In this document: positions 23,326-31,817 of the stretch, piece by piece
How positions within the stretch are numbered: the stretch's first letter is position 1
How the letters are laid out: every line of letters begins with the position of its first letter
Source of the DNA: JBBRYW01 sp038253945
GTDB taxonomy: Bacteria; Actinomycetota; Thermoleophilia; Gaiellales; Gaiellaceae
NCBI GenBank assembly: GCA_038253945.1
Contig: JBBSGR010000018.1
Coordinates: 1-49,367 of the forward strand
Direction of reading: 5' to 3'
Length of the DNA: 49,367 nucleotides
Translations under genes and position numbers: made by a program
Notes under the pieces: generated by a model
What the model saw: the letters and a program-made list of their open reading frames with translations, nothing else
Database searches by the model: none
Told to the model about the DNA's origin: nothing

Positions 23326-24541
23326 CAGGCATCGGCTCGAGCGCACGGGCGGCGGCGAGCGCCGTCTCCTCGTCGGGAGCCTGGATCTCGACGTCGACGC
23401 CGTCGCGCCGGAGAACGGCCGACCCCGATCTCAGGAGAACCGAGCCCTCCGGCGGCACATAGGTGCCGAAGCCGCCGGGACCGCCGCCCAGCGGGATCTG
23501 AAGCGCCTGCCTGATCAGGACGGACGGCCCGTCGAAGCGGGGGCCGCCGGGCTCGACCGCCTTCAGATCGCCATAGGCGAGCAGCACGCCGTCGATCTCG
23601 TGCTTCCAGCGACGTTGACCGGAGATCAGCCCCCACTTCCACTCGAGCTTCCCGACCCGGGCGAGCGGCAGGCCTTGAAATGCTCGACCCGCCCACAGCA
23701 GGCGCCCCGACAGCACAGCGTCTGCCGCCCCGCGCGACAGCTGATCGCCGAAACCTGGGCTGAACGCCACCAGCTTGCCGTCGAGCGGGCTCGGCGCCGG
23801 TTCAACCAGGTTCACCGAGCCCGCGGGCAAGCCCTCCATCTTCAGCAGGCGCTGGCGGCTGCCCTCAATCGTGCTCCCGTCCCTGGTCTCGCGCGTGGCG
23901 ACGGGCTCGTACGTTTCCTTCGAGATTGCGACCTCCTGCGCCCACTCGTGCAGGCGGTTGTCGGCGACGTCGGGCAGCATCTCGCTCCGCACCTTGATCC
24001 AGTCGACCGGGATGCCCTCGACCTCGCCCTCACTCGCGATTCGGGCGGAGCCCGTCTGCAGCGCCCGGCGGTACTCGGTTGCGAGCCCGAGGACGTCGGC
24101 CGGCGGCTTCTTCGACCGGTAGACCTCCTGGTCCTGAACCGTCTGGCCCAGGCGCGACACGTGCTTGATCAGGTTGCGATCGGCGTCGTACCAGATCTCC
24201 GTCTCCCCGAACACGTCACTGCGGACGCCCGTCCTGAGATCCACCAGCTTTCCGCCCCACTCCCCGCGCAGGACGACGTGCAGGACGGGGCCGTTACCGA
24301 CAGCGGCCAGCGCCCTGTCGAGGACGCCGCCCTTTGTCTCTCCGAAGGGCCAGGCGAGGACGAGCACGAGCACGGCCGCAGCGAGCGCCCCTGCGGCGGG
24401 GATTCCCGCGACGAGCCGGCGGCGCTTCACGCGCCCCGGGTCGGCCTCGCGGACGATCGCCTCCCAGCCGCTCGAGCGCGGTGCCCCGGCGGGCGCCACC
24501 TCGTCGAGCAGAGCGGCGACGTAGCCATCTCGGTCAGTCAT
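23297..24541 (-). CDS. membrane-anchored anti-sigma-factor-like protein
   Basis: A 414-residue protein whose gene overlaps the upstream ECF sigma factor gene by 8 nt. A short cytoplasmic part (MTDRDGYVAALLDEV to KRRRLVAG) precedes one membrane segment, about AGALAAAVLVLVLAWPFG, then a long extracytoplasmic region rich in strands (LHVVLRGEWGGKLVDLRTG, EIWYDADRNLIKHVSRLG). This layout suits a sigma regulator that senses the cell surface, but I see no classical zinc anti-sigma motif, so the role is inferred from the pairing. ATG 24541 has a GGAGG site. The 3' end is antisense to purH. Confidence 0.65.
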   Translation of the reverse strand: MTDRDGYVAALLDEVAPAGAPRSSGWEAIVREADPGRVKRRRLVAGIPAAGALAAAVLVLVLAWPFGETKGGVLDRALAAVGNGPVLHVVLRGEWGGKLVDLRTGVRSDVFGETEIWYDADRNLIKHVSRLGQTVQDQEVYRSKKPPADVLGLATEYRRALQTGSARIASEGEVEGIPVDWIKVRSEMLPDVADNRLHEWAQEVAISKETYEPVATRETRDGSTIEGSRQRLLKMEGLPAGSVNLVEPAPSPLDGKLVAFSPGFGDQLSRGAADAVLSGRLLWAGRAFQGLPLARVGKLEWKWGLISGQRRWKHEIDGVLLAYGDLKAVEPGGPRFDGPSVLIRQALQIPLGGGPGGFGTYVPPEGSVLLRSGSAVLRRDGVDVEIQAPDEETALAAARALEPMPASAGSGARR

Positions 24542-25043
24542 GGTCAACCTCCTGGAGCTGTTTGCGGAGTGCGGCGTGGGCGGCGTTCAGGGTCGCGGCG
24601 ACGGTGCCCTGCTTGACGTCGAGAGCAGCTGCGATGCCGCCGTAGTCGAGATCGGCGTAGTAGCGAAGGAAGAGGATGAGCCGCTGGCGCTCCGGCAGCG
24701 CCGCGACGAGAGCGCGGGCCCGGTGCCCAGGCCCCGCTCCGTTCGAGCTGGCCGGCGGCTCGAGCGCGGCGGGGTCGGTCGAGACGAGGCGAGCCCCTTC
24801 GGCCCGCCGCTTGCGGGCCTCGTTGACGACGATCCGCCAGACCCACGCCTCGAGCGGGCCCTCGCCCCGGAAGCGGCGGCGGTGGCGGACCGCCAGCACG
24901 AACGCGTCGTGCACCGCGTCCGCGCCTAGCTGAGGATCGCCCGAGACCGCGGCTGCGACCCGCTGGAATTGATCGAGGCGGCTTCGGTAGACGGCCTCGA
25001 TCTCGTCGAGCGAGACGGCGGAGCGATTGCGAGCAATCCTCAC
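24534..25043 (-). CDS. RNA polymerase sigma factor, ECF-like sigma-70 family
   Basis: A 169-residue two-domain sigma factor. Region 2 is seen in QLGADAVHDAFVLAVRHRRR and GPLEAWVWRIVVNEARKRR; region 4 in LPERQRLILFLRYYADLDYG and IAAALDVKQGTVAATLNAAH, a helix-turn-helix for -35 recognition. The GTG at 25043 gives a normal N-terminus and has GATCAT 7 nt upstream. It is divergent from the cystathionine synthase gene and coupled to the putative anti-sigma gene. Confidence 0.88.
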   Translation of the reverse strand: MRIARNRSAVSLDEIEAVYRSRLDQFQRVAAAVSGDPQLGADAVHDAFVLAVRHRRRFRGEGPLEAWVWRIVVNEARKRRAEGARLVSTDPAALEPPASSNGAGPGHRARALVAALPERQRLILFLRYYADLDYGGIAAALDVKQGTVAATLNAAHAALRKQLQEVDHD

Positions 25044-25050
25044 ACTGGAG

Positions 25051-25056
25051 ATGATC
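25051..25056 (-). promoter_or_regulatory. weak -10-like hexamer GATCAT upstream of the sigma gene
   Basis: On the minus strand GATCAT, 7 nt, then GTG 25043. The hexamer is weak but the spacing is the one seen elsewhere; ECF regulons may use another promoter. Confidence 0.3.
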
Positions 25057-25100
25057 CCCGGTCGCGGCCGGTTTCTTTAGTCGATTACCCTTCGACTGAG

Positions 25101-26504
25101 ATGGCGAGCGAGTATCCGACCGTCCTCGACCTCGTCGGAGGGACGCCCATAGTTCGCCTCGACCGCGTCGGCCGCGGAGTCGCCCCGACCATTCTCGCCA
25201 AGCTCGAGCACCTGAACCCCGGCGGCTCGGTCAAGGATCGGATCGGGCTCGCGCTGATCGAGGCCGCCGAGCGCGATGGAAAGCTGAAGCCGGGCGGCAC
25301 GATCGTCGAGCCCACCTCCGGCAACACGGGCGTCGGCCTCGCGATCGCGGCGGCGAAGAAAGGCTACCGCTGCATCTTCGTGATGCCTGACAAGATGAGC
25401 CAGGAGAAGATCGCGATGCTGCGCGCCTATGGAGCGGAGGTCGTGATCTGCCCGACAGCGGTGGCCCCGGACTCGCCGGAGAGCTACTACTCGGTCTCCG
25501 ACCGGCTCGCCGAGGAGATCCCCGGCGGCTTCAAGCCCGACCAGTACTCGAACATGGCGAATCCGGACACTCACTACAGGGTGACCGGCCCCGAGATCTG
25601 GGAGCAGACCGGCGGCAGGATCGACGCGGTCGTCATCTCGGTCGGCACGGGCGGAACGATCTCGGGAGCGGGGCGCTACCTGAAGGAGCGAAACGCCGGC
25701 CTCATGATCGTCGGCGCGGATCCCGAAGGCTCGGTCTACACCGCAAGGGCCGAGAGCGATGTGCACCCGTACCTGGTCGAGGGAATCGGCAAGGACACCT
25801 GGCCGAAGACGATGGACCCCGCCGTCGTCGACGAATGGGCTCGGGTCTCGGACCGGGACTCGTTCCTGACCGCTCGGCGACTCGCGCGCGAGGAGGGGCT
25901 GCTGGTCGGCGGCTCGGGCGGGACGACCGTCTGGGCGGCGCTCGAGCTGGCGCGCCGGTTCGGTCCGGAGGCGACGATCCTGACGCTCATCCCGGACAGC
26001 GGGCGCTCGTATCTCTCAACGTTCCTCGACGACAACTGGATGCTCGAGCACGGCTTCGTCGACCGGCCGCAGCCCGCGACGGTCTCGGAGCTGCTGCGCT
26101 CGAAGGGAGTGGAGGAGGAAGTCCCGGCCTTAATCACGATCGCCGCGCACCAGAAGGTCGGAGAGGCGATCGACGTGATGCAGCGCTACTCGATCTCGCA
26201 GCTTCCCGTCGTGCGAAACGGCGAGCTCGGCTCGCTCGCGGACGTGATCGGATCGCTCCAGGACCGCGATCTCCTCGAGCGCGTCTTCCGCAACCCCGAC
26301 GCGCTGCACGACGATGTGGCGGCCGCGATGCAGCCGCCGCTCGCGGCCGTGGACGCCGACCAGACCCTCGACGAGGTCTTCCAGACGCTGACCGGCCGCA
26401 CGAACGCCGTGGTCGTCGCCCGCACCGGCCGTCCCGTCGGCGTGCTCACCCGGTCGGACCTGCTCGAGTTCCTCGCGCACCGCCGCAACGACTCGCTCGT
26501 CTAG
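25101..26504 (+). CDS. cbs: cystathionine beta-synthase (PLP domain plus CBS pair)
   Basis: Predicted to condense serine (or O-acetylserine) with homocysteine to cystathionine. The 467-residue product has a fold-type II PLP domain: K45 in HLNPGGSVKDRIG, EPTSGNTGVGLA, and GTGGTISGAGRY. From about residue 340 come two CBS repeats (MQRYSISQLPVVRNGELGSL and NAVVVARTGRPVGVLTRSDLLEF), regulatory in known enzymes. ATG 25101 is chosen because MASEYPTVLDLVGGTPIV is the usual beginning; the frame is open further upstream over the sigma promoter. With the gamma-lyase-like gene at 32374 it suggests reverse transsulfuration. Confidence 0.9.
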   Translation: MASEYPTVLDLVGGTPIVRLDRVGRGVAPTILAKLEHLNPGGSVKDRIGLALIEAAERDGKLKPGGTIVEPTSGNTGVGLAIAAAKKGYRCIFVMPDKMSQEKIAMLRAYGAEVVICPTAVAPDSPESYYSVSDRLAEEIPGGFKPDQYSNMANPDTHYRVTGPEIWEQTGGRIDAVVISVGTGGTISGAGRYLKERNAGLMIVGADPEGSVYTARAESDVHPYLVEGIGKDTWPKTMDPAVVDEWARVSDRDSFLTARRLAREEGLLVGGSGGTTVWAALELARRFGPEATILTLIPDSGRSYLSTFLDDNWMLEHGFVDRPQPATVSELLRSKGVEEEVPALITIAAHQKVGEAIDVMQRYSISQLPVVRNGELGSLADVIGSLQDRDLLERVFRNPDALHDDVAAAMQPPLAAVDADQTLDEVFQTLTGRTNAVVVARTGRPVGVLTRSDLLEFLAHRRNDSLV

Positions 26505-26582
26505 AGAGAGCCTTCCGCCCGCCTCGTGACGGTCGGCGCGTCGCTGAGGATTGCGCGCGCAACCGAGCCGAGGAGGAACGAG

Positions 26583-27232
26583 ATGCCGGACCCGCGCGCG
26601 AAGCGAATGGTGGGGCCTCACCGCAGCCGTCTGTCTCGCGATCGGGTGGGGGTCGCTTGCAGCCGACGCAGGCGCGGTCCCGATGACGGCGACGTTCGAT
26701 TTCGTCGTCGTTTGCACGGCGCAGCCGTTCACCGTCCCCGCGGGGCGGCCTCGATCACGATCGACGCTGTAACGGCGGCGCAAGCGGCGGCGGCGGCCTG
26801 GCCGGAGAGCGGTGGCGGCGGCAGCAGCGACGCGGGCGGCGGAGGCGGCTCTGGCTTCGTGCTGTGACGGCCACCGGCGTCACGCTGCTCTCGGGAGCGC
26901 GGCTCGGCAACGGCCTCGTCACGATCACGTTCGACGCGCCGCTCGCCGTGAGGCTGCGTTCGCTGTCGGCGACGCGCTCGGCCCGAGGCGTGCTCGTGCG
27001 CTGGTCGACGGCATCCGAGCTCGACACGGCCGGTTTTCACGTCTACCGCGAGCTACGGGGCAAGCGCGTCCGAGTCACGAAGGCGCTCGTGCCGGCCAAC
27101 CGGCGCTCGCACTCGTTCCTCGACCGCCGCGCTCCGGCGGCCGGGACGGTCGCTCGCTACTGGCTGCTGGAGGTGAGCCTGGACGGATCGCGGAGCTGGT
27201 ACGGCCCGGCGCGGGCCGTCTCGCGAAGCTGA
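26583..27232 (+). pseudogene. decayed glycine-rich secreted protein gene (multiple frameshifts)
   Basis: A GAGGAGGAA site precedes ATG 26583, but the coding signal jumps frames. The first codons (MPDPRAKR) are in one frame; the signal peptide and first strand (WWGLTAAVCLAIGWGSLAA to QPFTVPAG) are in the next; ASITIDAV returns to the first; a Gly-rich remnant is spread over two frames; and GVTLLSGARLGNGLVTITFD plus a fibronectin-like end (LVRWSTASELDTAGFHVYRE, RYWLLEVSLDGSRSW) are in a third frame to TGA at 27232. The central glycine-rich part appears deleted. The last part could still be read as a 122-residue ORF from 26864. Sequencing error is an alternative cause. Confidence 0.65.
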
Positions 27233-27287
27233 GCGGGGCCGCTTGGGCTCGGAACTTTGCCCACCGCTAAGGCCACGCGAATCCGAG

Positions 27288-27950
27288 TCAGGCGCTGTCG
27301 CCTGCCACGGCGAGCGTGAGCCCCGCCTCCGGCAGCTGTCGCACATCGGCCTGAGCCGCAAACACGCTCTGGCGCGACAGCAGAAACAGCTCGGGGATGA
27401 TCTCCGCCCGCACCTCTCCGCCCGCGAAGACCCGGACGATGGAGCTCTGCGAGACGACGACGGCGATCGCCCGCGTGACGGCACTGATCGAGGCCGCGGC
27501 CGCGTGCCGCGTTCCGAGACCCGGCACGAAGACGGTCGGCGAGTCGACGTCGACGTCGATGAAACGGCCCGCCGACACGAACGTGCCGCGGTCGTCGACG
27601 AGGAAGGCCCCGTCCAGCTGAGCCAGCTCCTTCACGGTCTCGCGGAAGTCCGGCCGGGAGATGTGACGGAGCTCCGCGTCGTGCCCGTAGAGCGGGTCGA
27701 GCAGGAGCGAGCGCGAGCGGGCCAGCGTCTCGTCGACGTCGCCGACGACGATGAGCGTGCCGATCTTCCGGCCCTCTCTTCCCTCTCGCGCGATCTCGAC
27801 CGCGAGCTGCACGACCTCCTCGAGCGCGCGCCGCCGCTTCTCTGCGCAGCGCGTGCTGTCGGCGACCGGGCCGAAGATCCCGCCGAGGTCGTACGGAATG
27901 TTCCACTCTCCCGCCACGTCCATCTCTAACGCCCCGCCAAGCGCCCGCAT
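27288..27950 (-). CDS. stand-alone diadenylate cyclase domain protein (DisA_N family)
   Basis: Predicted to make c-di-AMP from two ATP. The product is about 220 residues, soluble, with no DisA DNA-binding domain and no CdaA membrane helices. The DGA motif is in AQLDGAFLVDDRGTFVSAG (about residues 112-130) and the second motif region is PGLGTRHAAAASISAVTRA, followed by IAVVVSQSSIVRVFAGGE. The canonical RHR motif reads RHA here. An N-terminal helical domain of about 100 residues may regulate or oligomerise. ATG 27950 is preferred to GTG 27956; ATG 27923 is also possible. It is divergent from the DUF1800 operon. Confidence 0.8.
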   Translation of the reverse strand: MRALGGALEMDVAGEWNIPYDLGGIFGPVADSTRCAEKRRRALEEVVQLAVEIAREGREGRKIGTLIVVGDVDETLARSRSLLLDPLYGHDAELRHISRPDFRETVKELAQLDGAFLVDDRGTFVSAGRFIDVDVDSPTVFVPGLGTRHAAAASISAVTRAIAVVVSQSSIVRVFAGGEVRAEIIPELFLLSRQSVFAAQADVRQLPEAGLTLAVAGDSA

Positions 27951-28029
27951 TCCCACGGCTCTCTCACAGAACTTTTACCTGGCGCGGTAGTGGCTTTTAC
28001 TCAGCCCCGGCGCGCCTGCGATACAACGG

Positions 28030-29418
28030 ATGCATGAGCGCGCCATCCCTCCGGTTCCCCCGCAGCTGCGCCCTTTCGCTTCCGCCGTGCAAGGAGCGGG
28101 CGTGACGCTGCCTGTCTATCGCGGCCACTTCCACGAGGCACAGGCCGAGCGCCTGCTCTGGCGAGCCGGCTTCGGCCCGAAGCCCGGCCAGGGCAAGTCG
28201 CTGGCGAAGAAAGGCGTGAAGAAGGCCGTCCTCTCGCTGACGCGACCCACCGGCTCCGAGAAGCTGACCGGCCCCGCGCCGACCGACGACAAGCATTTCC
28301 CGATCGCGCCCTACGACGCGAGGGGTCACGATCACCTCTGGTGGCTCGACCGGATGATTCGCACCAACCAGCCGCTCGTGGAGCGAATGACCCTCATCTG
28401 GCACGACTGGTTCGCGACCTCGATCGTCGGCGTCAAGTCGCAAAAGCTGATGCTCGATCAGAACGAGCTCCTCCGCAAGGGCGGCCTCGGCTCCTTCGCG
28501 ATGCTCCTGCTGAACGTGACCAAGGATCCCGCGATGCTGCTCTGGCTGTCAGGGAACAAGAACACGAAGCTTTCCCCGAACGAGAACTACGGGCGCGAGA
28601 TGATGGAGCTCTTTACGCTCGGTGCCTACCGCGGCTACGGCGAGTCGGACGTCCGCGAGCAAGCGCGCGCTCTGACCGGGTGGCGCAGCAGGCGCAGCAA
28701 GCAGCTCGGCGACTACGACTTCCGCTACGAGGCGTCGCAGCACGACGACGGCGCCAAGACGATCTTCGGCAAGACCGGCAACTTCGACTGGCAGGATTCC
28801 TGCAGGCTGTGCCTGCAGAACCCGCTCCACTCCTCCTTCTTCGTGCGGAAGCTGTGGAGCTACTTCATGCCGACCGTTCCGGGCGCGGCCACCCAGGAGG
28901 CACTCGAGCGGCTCTACCGCAAGAGCTACTCCATCCGCCCCGTGGTCGAGGCGATTCTGATGCATCCCGATCTCTACCGCGGGCCTCGCATGATCAAGCC
29001 TCCCGTCGTCTACACGGCAGGCCTGCTTCGCGCCATGGGCCGCGGCGTGGACAGTGCCAAGTGGCCGAATCTCGGGGTCGAGGCCGGGCAGCGCCTCTTC
29101 TACCCGCCGAACGTCGCGGGCTGGGACGACGACCGCTGGCTCGACACGGCGACGGTACGCGGACGTTGGGACACGGCCGCCTGGGCGCTCAAGCCGGCCG
29201 CGCTCGATGACGCTGCCTCGGCCGGCCTCCCGGCGACAGCCGATGCGCTGGTGCGCAAGGCGCTCGCCTACTGGCACGTCCCTGCCCCACTTCCGGGCAC
29301 CCGCAAGGTGCTGCTCGACTTCACGTCGAAGGCGCTCGCAGCGCACGGCTCGCGGGCAATGGTGATGAACGCTCTCCGACAGCTCGTGGCCATCTCTCCC
29401 GACATGCAGACCGCGTAA
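28030..29418 (+). CDS. DUF1800 family protein
   Basis: A 462-residue protein of the widespread but uncharacterised DUF1800 family. Family landmarks are AERLLWRAGFGPKPGQG, LVERMTLIWHDWFATS, ENYGREMMELFTLG and the following QARALTGWRSRR, and LYRGPRMIKPPVVY. No signal peptide is clear from the ATG at 28030. An in-frame GTG at 28102, 5 nt after AAGGAG, would give 438 residues starting VTLPVYRGHFHEAQ and is an equally good start. It precedes a DUF1501 gene by 3 nt, the usual genomic pairing for these families. Confidence 0.88.
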   Translation: MHERAIPPVPPQLRPFASAVQGAGVTLPVYRGHFHEAQAERLLWRAGFGPKPGQGKSLAKKGVKKAVLSLTRPTGSEKLTGPAPTDDKHFPIAPYDARGHDHLWWLDRMIRTNQPLVERMTLIWHDWFATSIVGVKSQKLMLDQNELLRKGGLGSFAMLLLNVTKDPAMLLWLSGNKNTKLSPNENYGREMMELFTLGAYRGYGESDVREQARALTGWRSRRSKQLGDYDFRYEASQHDDGAKTIFGKTGNFDWQDSCRLCLQNPLHSSFFVRKLWSYFMPTVPGAATQEALERLYRKSYSIRPVVEAILMHPDLYRGPRMIKPPVVYTAGLLRAMGRGVDSAKWPNLGVEAGQRLFYPPNVAGWDDDRWLDTATVRGRWDTAAWALKPAALDDAASAGLPATADALVRKALAYWHVPAPLPGTRKVLLDFTSKALAAHGSRAMVMNALRQLVAISPDMQTA

Positions 29419-29421
29419 GCA

Positions 29422-30822
29422 ATGGCGACGCCTCCGAACAGAGCCTGCGGCTGCAACGACTTCTCGCGCAGCGAGCTCTTCCGCCGCGCGGTTGCGGAGG
29501 CAGGCAACGGGCTGCCCGCGATCGAGCCCGGCATGCCGCTGCCGGCGGGTACCGGACTGTCGCGACGCCGCTTCCTCGCGCAGTCCGCCGGGGTTGCGCT
29601 CGCCGTCTACGGCGGCGCGAGGCTCGGTGCATCCGCCTTCGAGTCGGGGATCGCCCAGGCCGCGACCGACGCCGGCGACGGGCGAGTCCTCGTCTCGGTC
29701 TTCCTCGACGGCGGCGCGGACGTGCTTTCGATCCTGGCCCCCACGGGCGACCCGCTCTACCGGCAGCTGCGGCCGAAGCTCGCGCTGGCCGACAACGCGG
29801 GAATCCCGTTCGCAGAGGATGGCCGGCTTCGCTGGCACCCGGCCATGCAGGGTCTAGCGGCGCTGCACGGCGAGGGCAAGGCCACCGTCTTCCCGACGAT
29901 CGGCTACACGTCGCCGGACAAGTCGCACTTCACGTCGCGCCACTACTGGGAGGTCGGCGCGACCGACGCGACAGTCCGAACCGGTTGGCTCGGCCGGTAT
30001 CTCGACCTGACCGGTCGCATGGACAACCCGCTCCAGGGGCTTGCGCTCGACAACCGCCTGCAGCCCGCTCTCGCGACGACCAGCATGCCTGTCTCCTCGA
30101 TGGACAGCCCCGACCGCTACACGTTCGTGACGAACAAGGTCACGGGCGACGTCCAGACCCGGATGCTCGAGGCGCTCGGCTCGCTCGGCCTCGCGCACGA
30201 GAACGACAAGGACTACGCCCTGAGGCAGGCCGGGGAGGCCATCGCCGAGTCGCATCGCCTGCGCCAGCAGGTGCAGCAATTCGGCGGCGGCTCGATCAGC
30301 AGCCCGGTCAAGTATCCGGCCGACCAGACCGATCCTTTCCCCCGCCGCCTGGCCGCGCTAGCGGCAATGCTGGGCGCCGGCCTGCCTCTCCGCTGCGTCT
30401 CGCTCGAGGCGCCGGGCCGGTACGACACGCACGCCGATGAAGCGGACGCGCTCGCGAAGGGCCTGCAGCTGACCTCGGACTCGCTGCTCGCCTTCCAGCG
30501 CGACCTCGAGGCACGCGGGATCGCCGACCGTGTCCTCGTCCAGGTCTGGTCGGAGTTCGGCCGACGGGCCCGCGAGAACGGATCGCTCGGGACCGATCAC
30601 GGGGCCGCGGGCTTCGGCCTTCTCCTCGGCACGCGGGCGAGCGGCAAGATGGTCGGCGAGTTCCCGGGCCTCGCGAAGGGTCTCGACACCGAGGGCAACC
30701 TCAAGGCGACGGCGGACTTCCGCGGCGTCTACAGCGGAATCCTGGAGCAGTGGTTCGGCGCGGATGCCGACGCCATCATTCCAAACGCTCGCAGCTACTC
30801 GCGCCCGAAACTCGTCAAATGA
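29422..30822 (+). CDS. DUF1501 family protein, Tat-exported
   Basis: A 466-residue member of the DUF1501 family (alkaline-phosphatase-like fold by family knowledge). The twin-arginine signal is LSRRRFLAQSAGVALAVYGG at about residues 48-67, preceded by a long Cys-containing n-region. The mature part has SVFLDGGADVLSILAP, LQVWSEFGRR-like VQVWSEFGRRARENGS, and TDHGAAGFGLLLG. It would act outside the membrane. It overlaps the cupredoxin gene as ATGA. The function of the DUF1800/DUF1501 pair is not known. Confidence 0.88.
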   Translation: MATPPNRACGCNDFSRSELFRRAVAEAGNGLPAIEPGMPLPAGTGLSRRRFLAQSAGVALAVYGGARLGASAFESGIAQAATDAGDGRVLVSVFLDGGADVLSILAPTGDPLYRQLRPKLALADNAGIPFAEDGRLRWHPAMQGLAALHGEGKATVFPTIGYTSPDKSHFTSRHYWEVGATDATVRTGWLGRYLDLTGRMDNPLQGLALDNRLQPALATTSMPVSSMDSPDRYTFVTNKVTGDVQTRMLEALGSLGLAHENDKDYALRQAGEAIAESHRLRQQVQQFGGGSISSPVKYPADQTDPFPRRLAALAAMLGAGLPLRCVSLEAPGRYDTHADEADALAKGLQLTSDSLLAFQRDLEARGIADRVLVQVWSEFGRRARENGSLGTDHGAAGFGLLLGTRASGKMVGEFPGLAKGLDTEGNLKATADFRGVYSGILEQWFGADADAIIPNARSYSRPKLVK

Positions 30823-31208
30823 CCGTCGGCAGGGTGGTGCTCGGGGCGGCGCTCGCCGTGCTCGTTGCCGTGACCTGGCTCGCGGCCGGCGCGCTCGGCA
30901 GCAGGAAGCCCGTCATCCCGGCGCGTGTCCAGGTCGCCTCGGACGAGTACTCGTTCAGGCTCTCGCGCCAATGGGTCAAGGCCGGCCCCGCGATCATCGA
31001 GCTCGTCAACTACGGCGAGGATCCACACGACTTGACGATGCGCAGGCAGGCGAAGGGCGCGAAGACGTACCGGGTCAAGGAGACGTTGCCCGAGCACGAG
31101 GCCATACTCCGCGCGACGCTCGTCCCCGGCCGGTACCTTCTGTGGTGCTCGATCGCGGATCACCGCGATCGAGGCATGGAAGCGATGCTGACCGTGAAGA
31201 AGCGCTGA
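30819..31208 (+). CDS. membrane-anchored cupredoxin-like protein
   Basis: A 129-residue protein with an N-terminal hydrophobic segment (VVLGAALAVLVAVTWLAAGA) and a small beta-sandwich domain. A type 1 copper ligand set is visible: H70 in GEDPHDLTM, then C110, H115 and M120 in WCSIADHRDRGM. It could carry electrons on the outer face of the membrane, perhaps for the DUF1501 partner; that link is inferred from the operon. Start ATG overlaps the DUF1501 stop (ATGA); the stop overlaps BolA as CTGA. Confidence 0.8.
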   Translation: MTVGRVVLGAALAVLVAVTWLAAGALGSRKPVIPARVQVASDEYSFRLSRQWVKAGPAIIELVNYGEDPHDLTMRRQAKGAKTYRVKETLPEHEAILRATLVPGRYLLWCSIADHRDRGMEAMLTVKKR

Positions 31209-31441
31209 GCGCAGACAGACTTCAGACACTGCTCGACCAGGCTTTTCCCGAGGCGGGGGAGCTGTCCGTCGTCGACCGAACGGGCGGCGGCGACCACTTC
31301 CAGGTGATCGTGACGAGCGGGCGCTTCGACGGGCTCTCGCTGATCGACCAGCACAAGCTCGTCTACGAGGCGCTCGCAGCCCCTCTCGCGGACGGCAGTA
31401 TTCACGAGCTGCGCATCAAGACGAAAGGATCGAACCAGTGA
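31205..31441 (+). CDS. BolA family protein, probable CTG start
   Basis: BolA-like protein of 78 residues beginning (M)SADRLQTLLDQAFPEAGE, with SVVDRTGGGDHFQVIVTSGRF, LIDQHKLVYEALAAPL and IHELRIKTKG, which is the whole family domain. No ATG, GTG or TTG in this frame gives a sensible N-terminus; CTG 31205, within the CTGA overlap with the cupredoxin stop, fits exactly. BolA proteins bind monothiol glutaredoxins through a shared Fe-S cluster, and the next gene encodes one. Confidence 0.85.
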   Translation: MSADRLQTLLDQAFPEAGELSVVDRTGGGDHFQVIVTSGRFDGLSLIDQHKLVYEALAAPLADGSIHELRIKTKGSNQ

Positions 31442-31809
31442 GCGAGATTCGTGAGCAGATTCAGCAGGTGATCGAGGGGGAGCCGGTCGCTCTCTTCATG
31501 AAGGGAACGCCTGGCTTCGCCATGTGCGGGAACTCGATGCGAGCGCTGCAGGCGCTCCACGCGGCGGGTGCGCCCGTCACTGCCGTCAACGTGCTGCCCG
31601 ACCCCCGCATTCGGGCCGAGCTGTCGTCGCTGTCCGGCTGGCCGACGATCCCGCAGATCTTCATCGGCGGCGAGCTGGTCGGGGGCGCCGACATCGTCGA
31701 GGAGCTCGCGGCCTCCGGCGAGCTCGAGACGAAGCTCGAGGAGAAGCTCGGGCCGGAGTACCGCGGCACGCAGCAGGAGCGGGTCGTGGACGTGCTGCAG
31801 GCTGCGTAG
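31438..31809 (+). CDS. Grx4-type monothiol glutaredoxin with CGNS motif
   Basis: A 123-residue monothiol glutaredoxin: VALFMKGTPGFAMCGNSMRA, then GWPTIPQIFIGGELVGGADI with the cis-Pro and GG glutathione-binding parts. The family active site is normally CGFS preceded by Pro; here it is Cys30-Gly-Asn-Ser and FAM. Probable role is Fe-S cluster transfer with BolA. GTG 31438 overlaps the BolA stop as GTGA. An extended C-terminus (GPEYRGTQQERVVDVLQAA) follows the core. Confidence 0.9.
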   Translation: MSEIREQIQQVIEGEPVALFMKGTPGFAMCGNSMRALQALHAAGAPVTAVNVLPDPRIRAELSSLSGWPTIPQIFIGGELVGGADIVEELAASGELETKLEEKLGPEYRGTQQERVVDVLQAA

Positions 31810-31817
31810 CCCGACCG

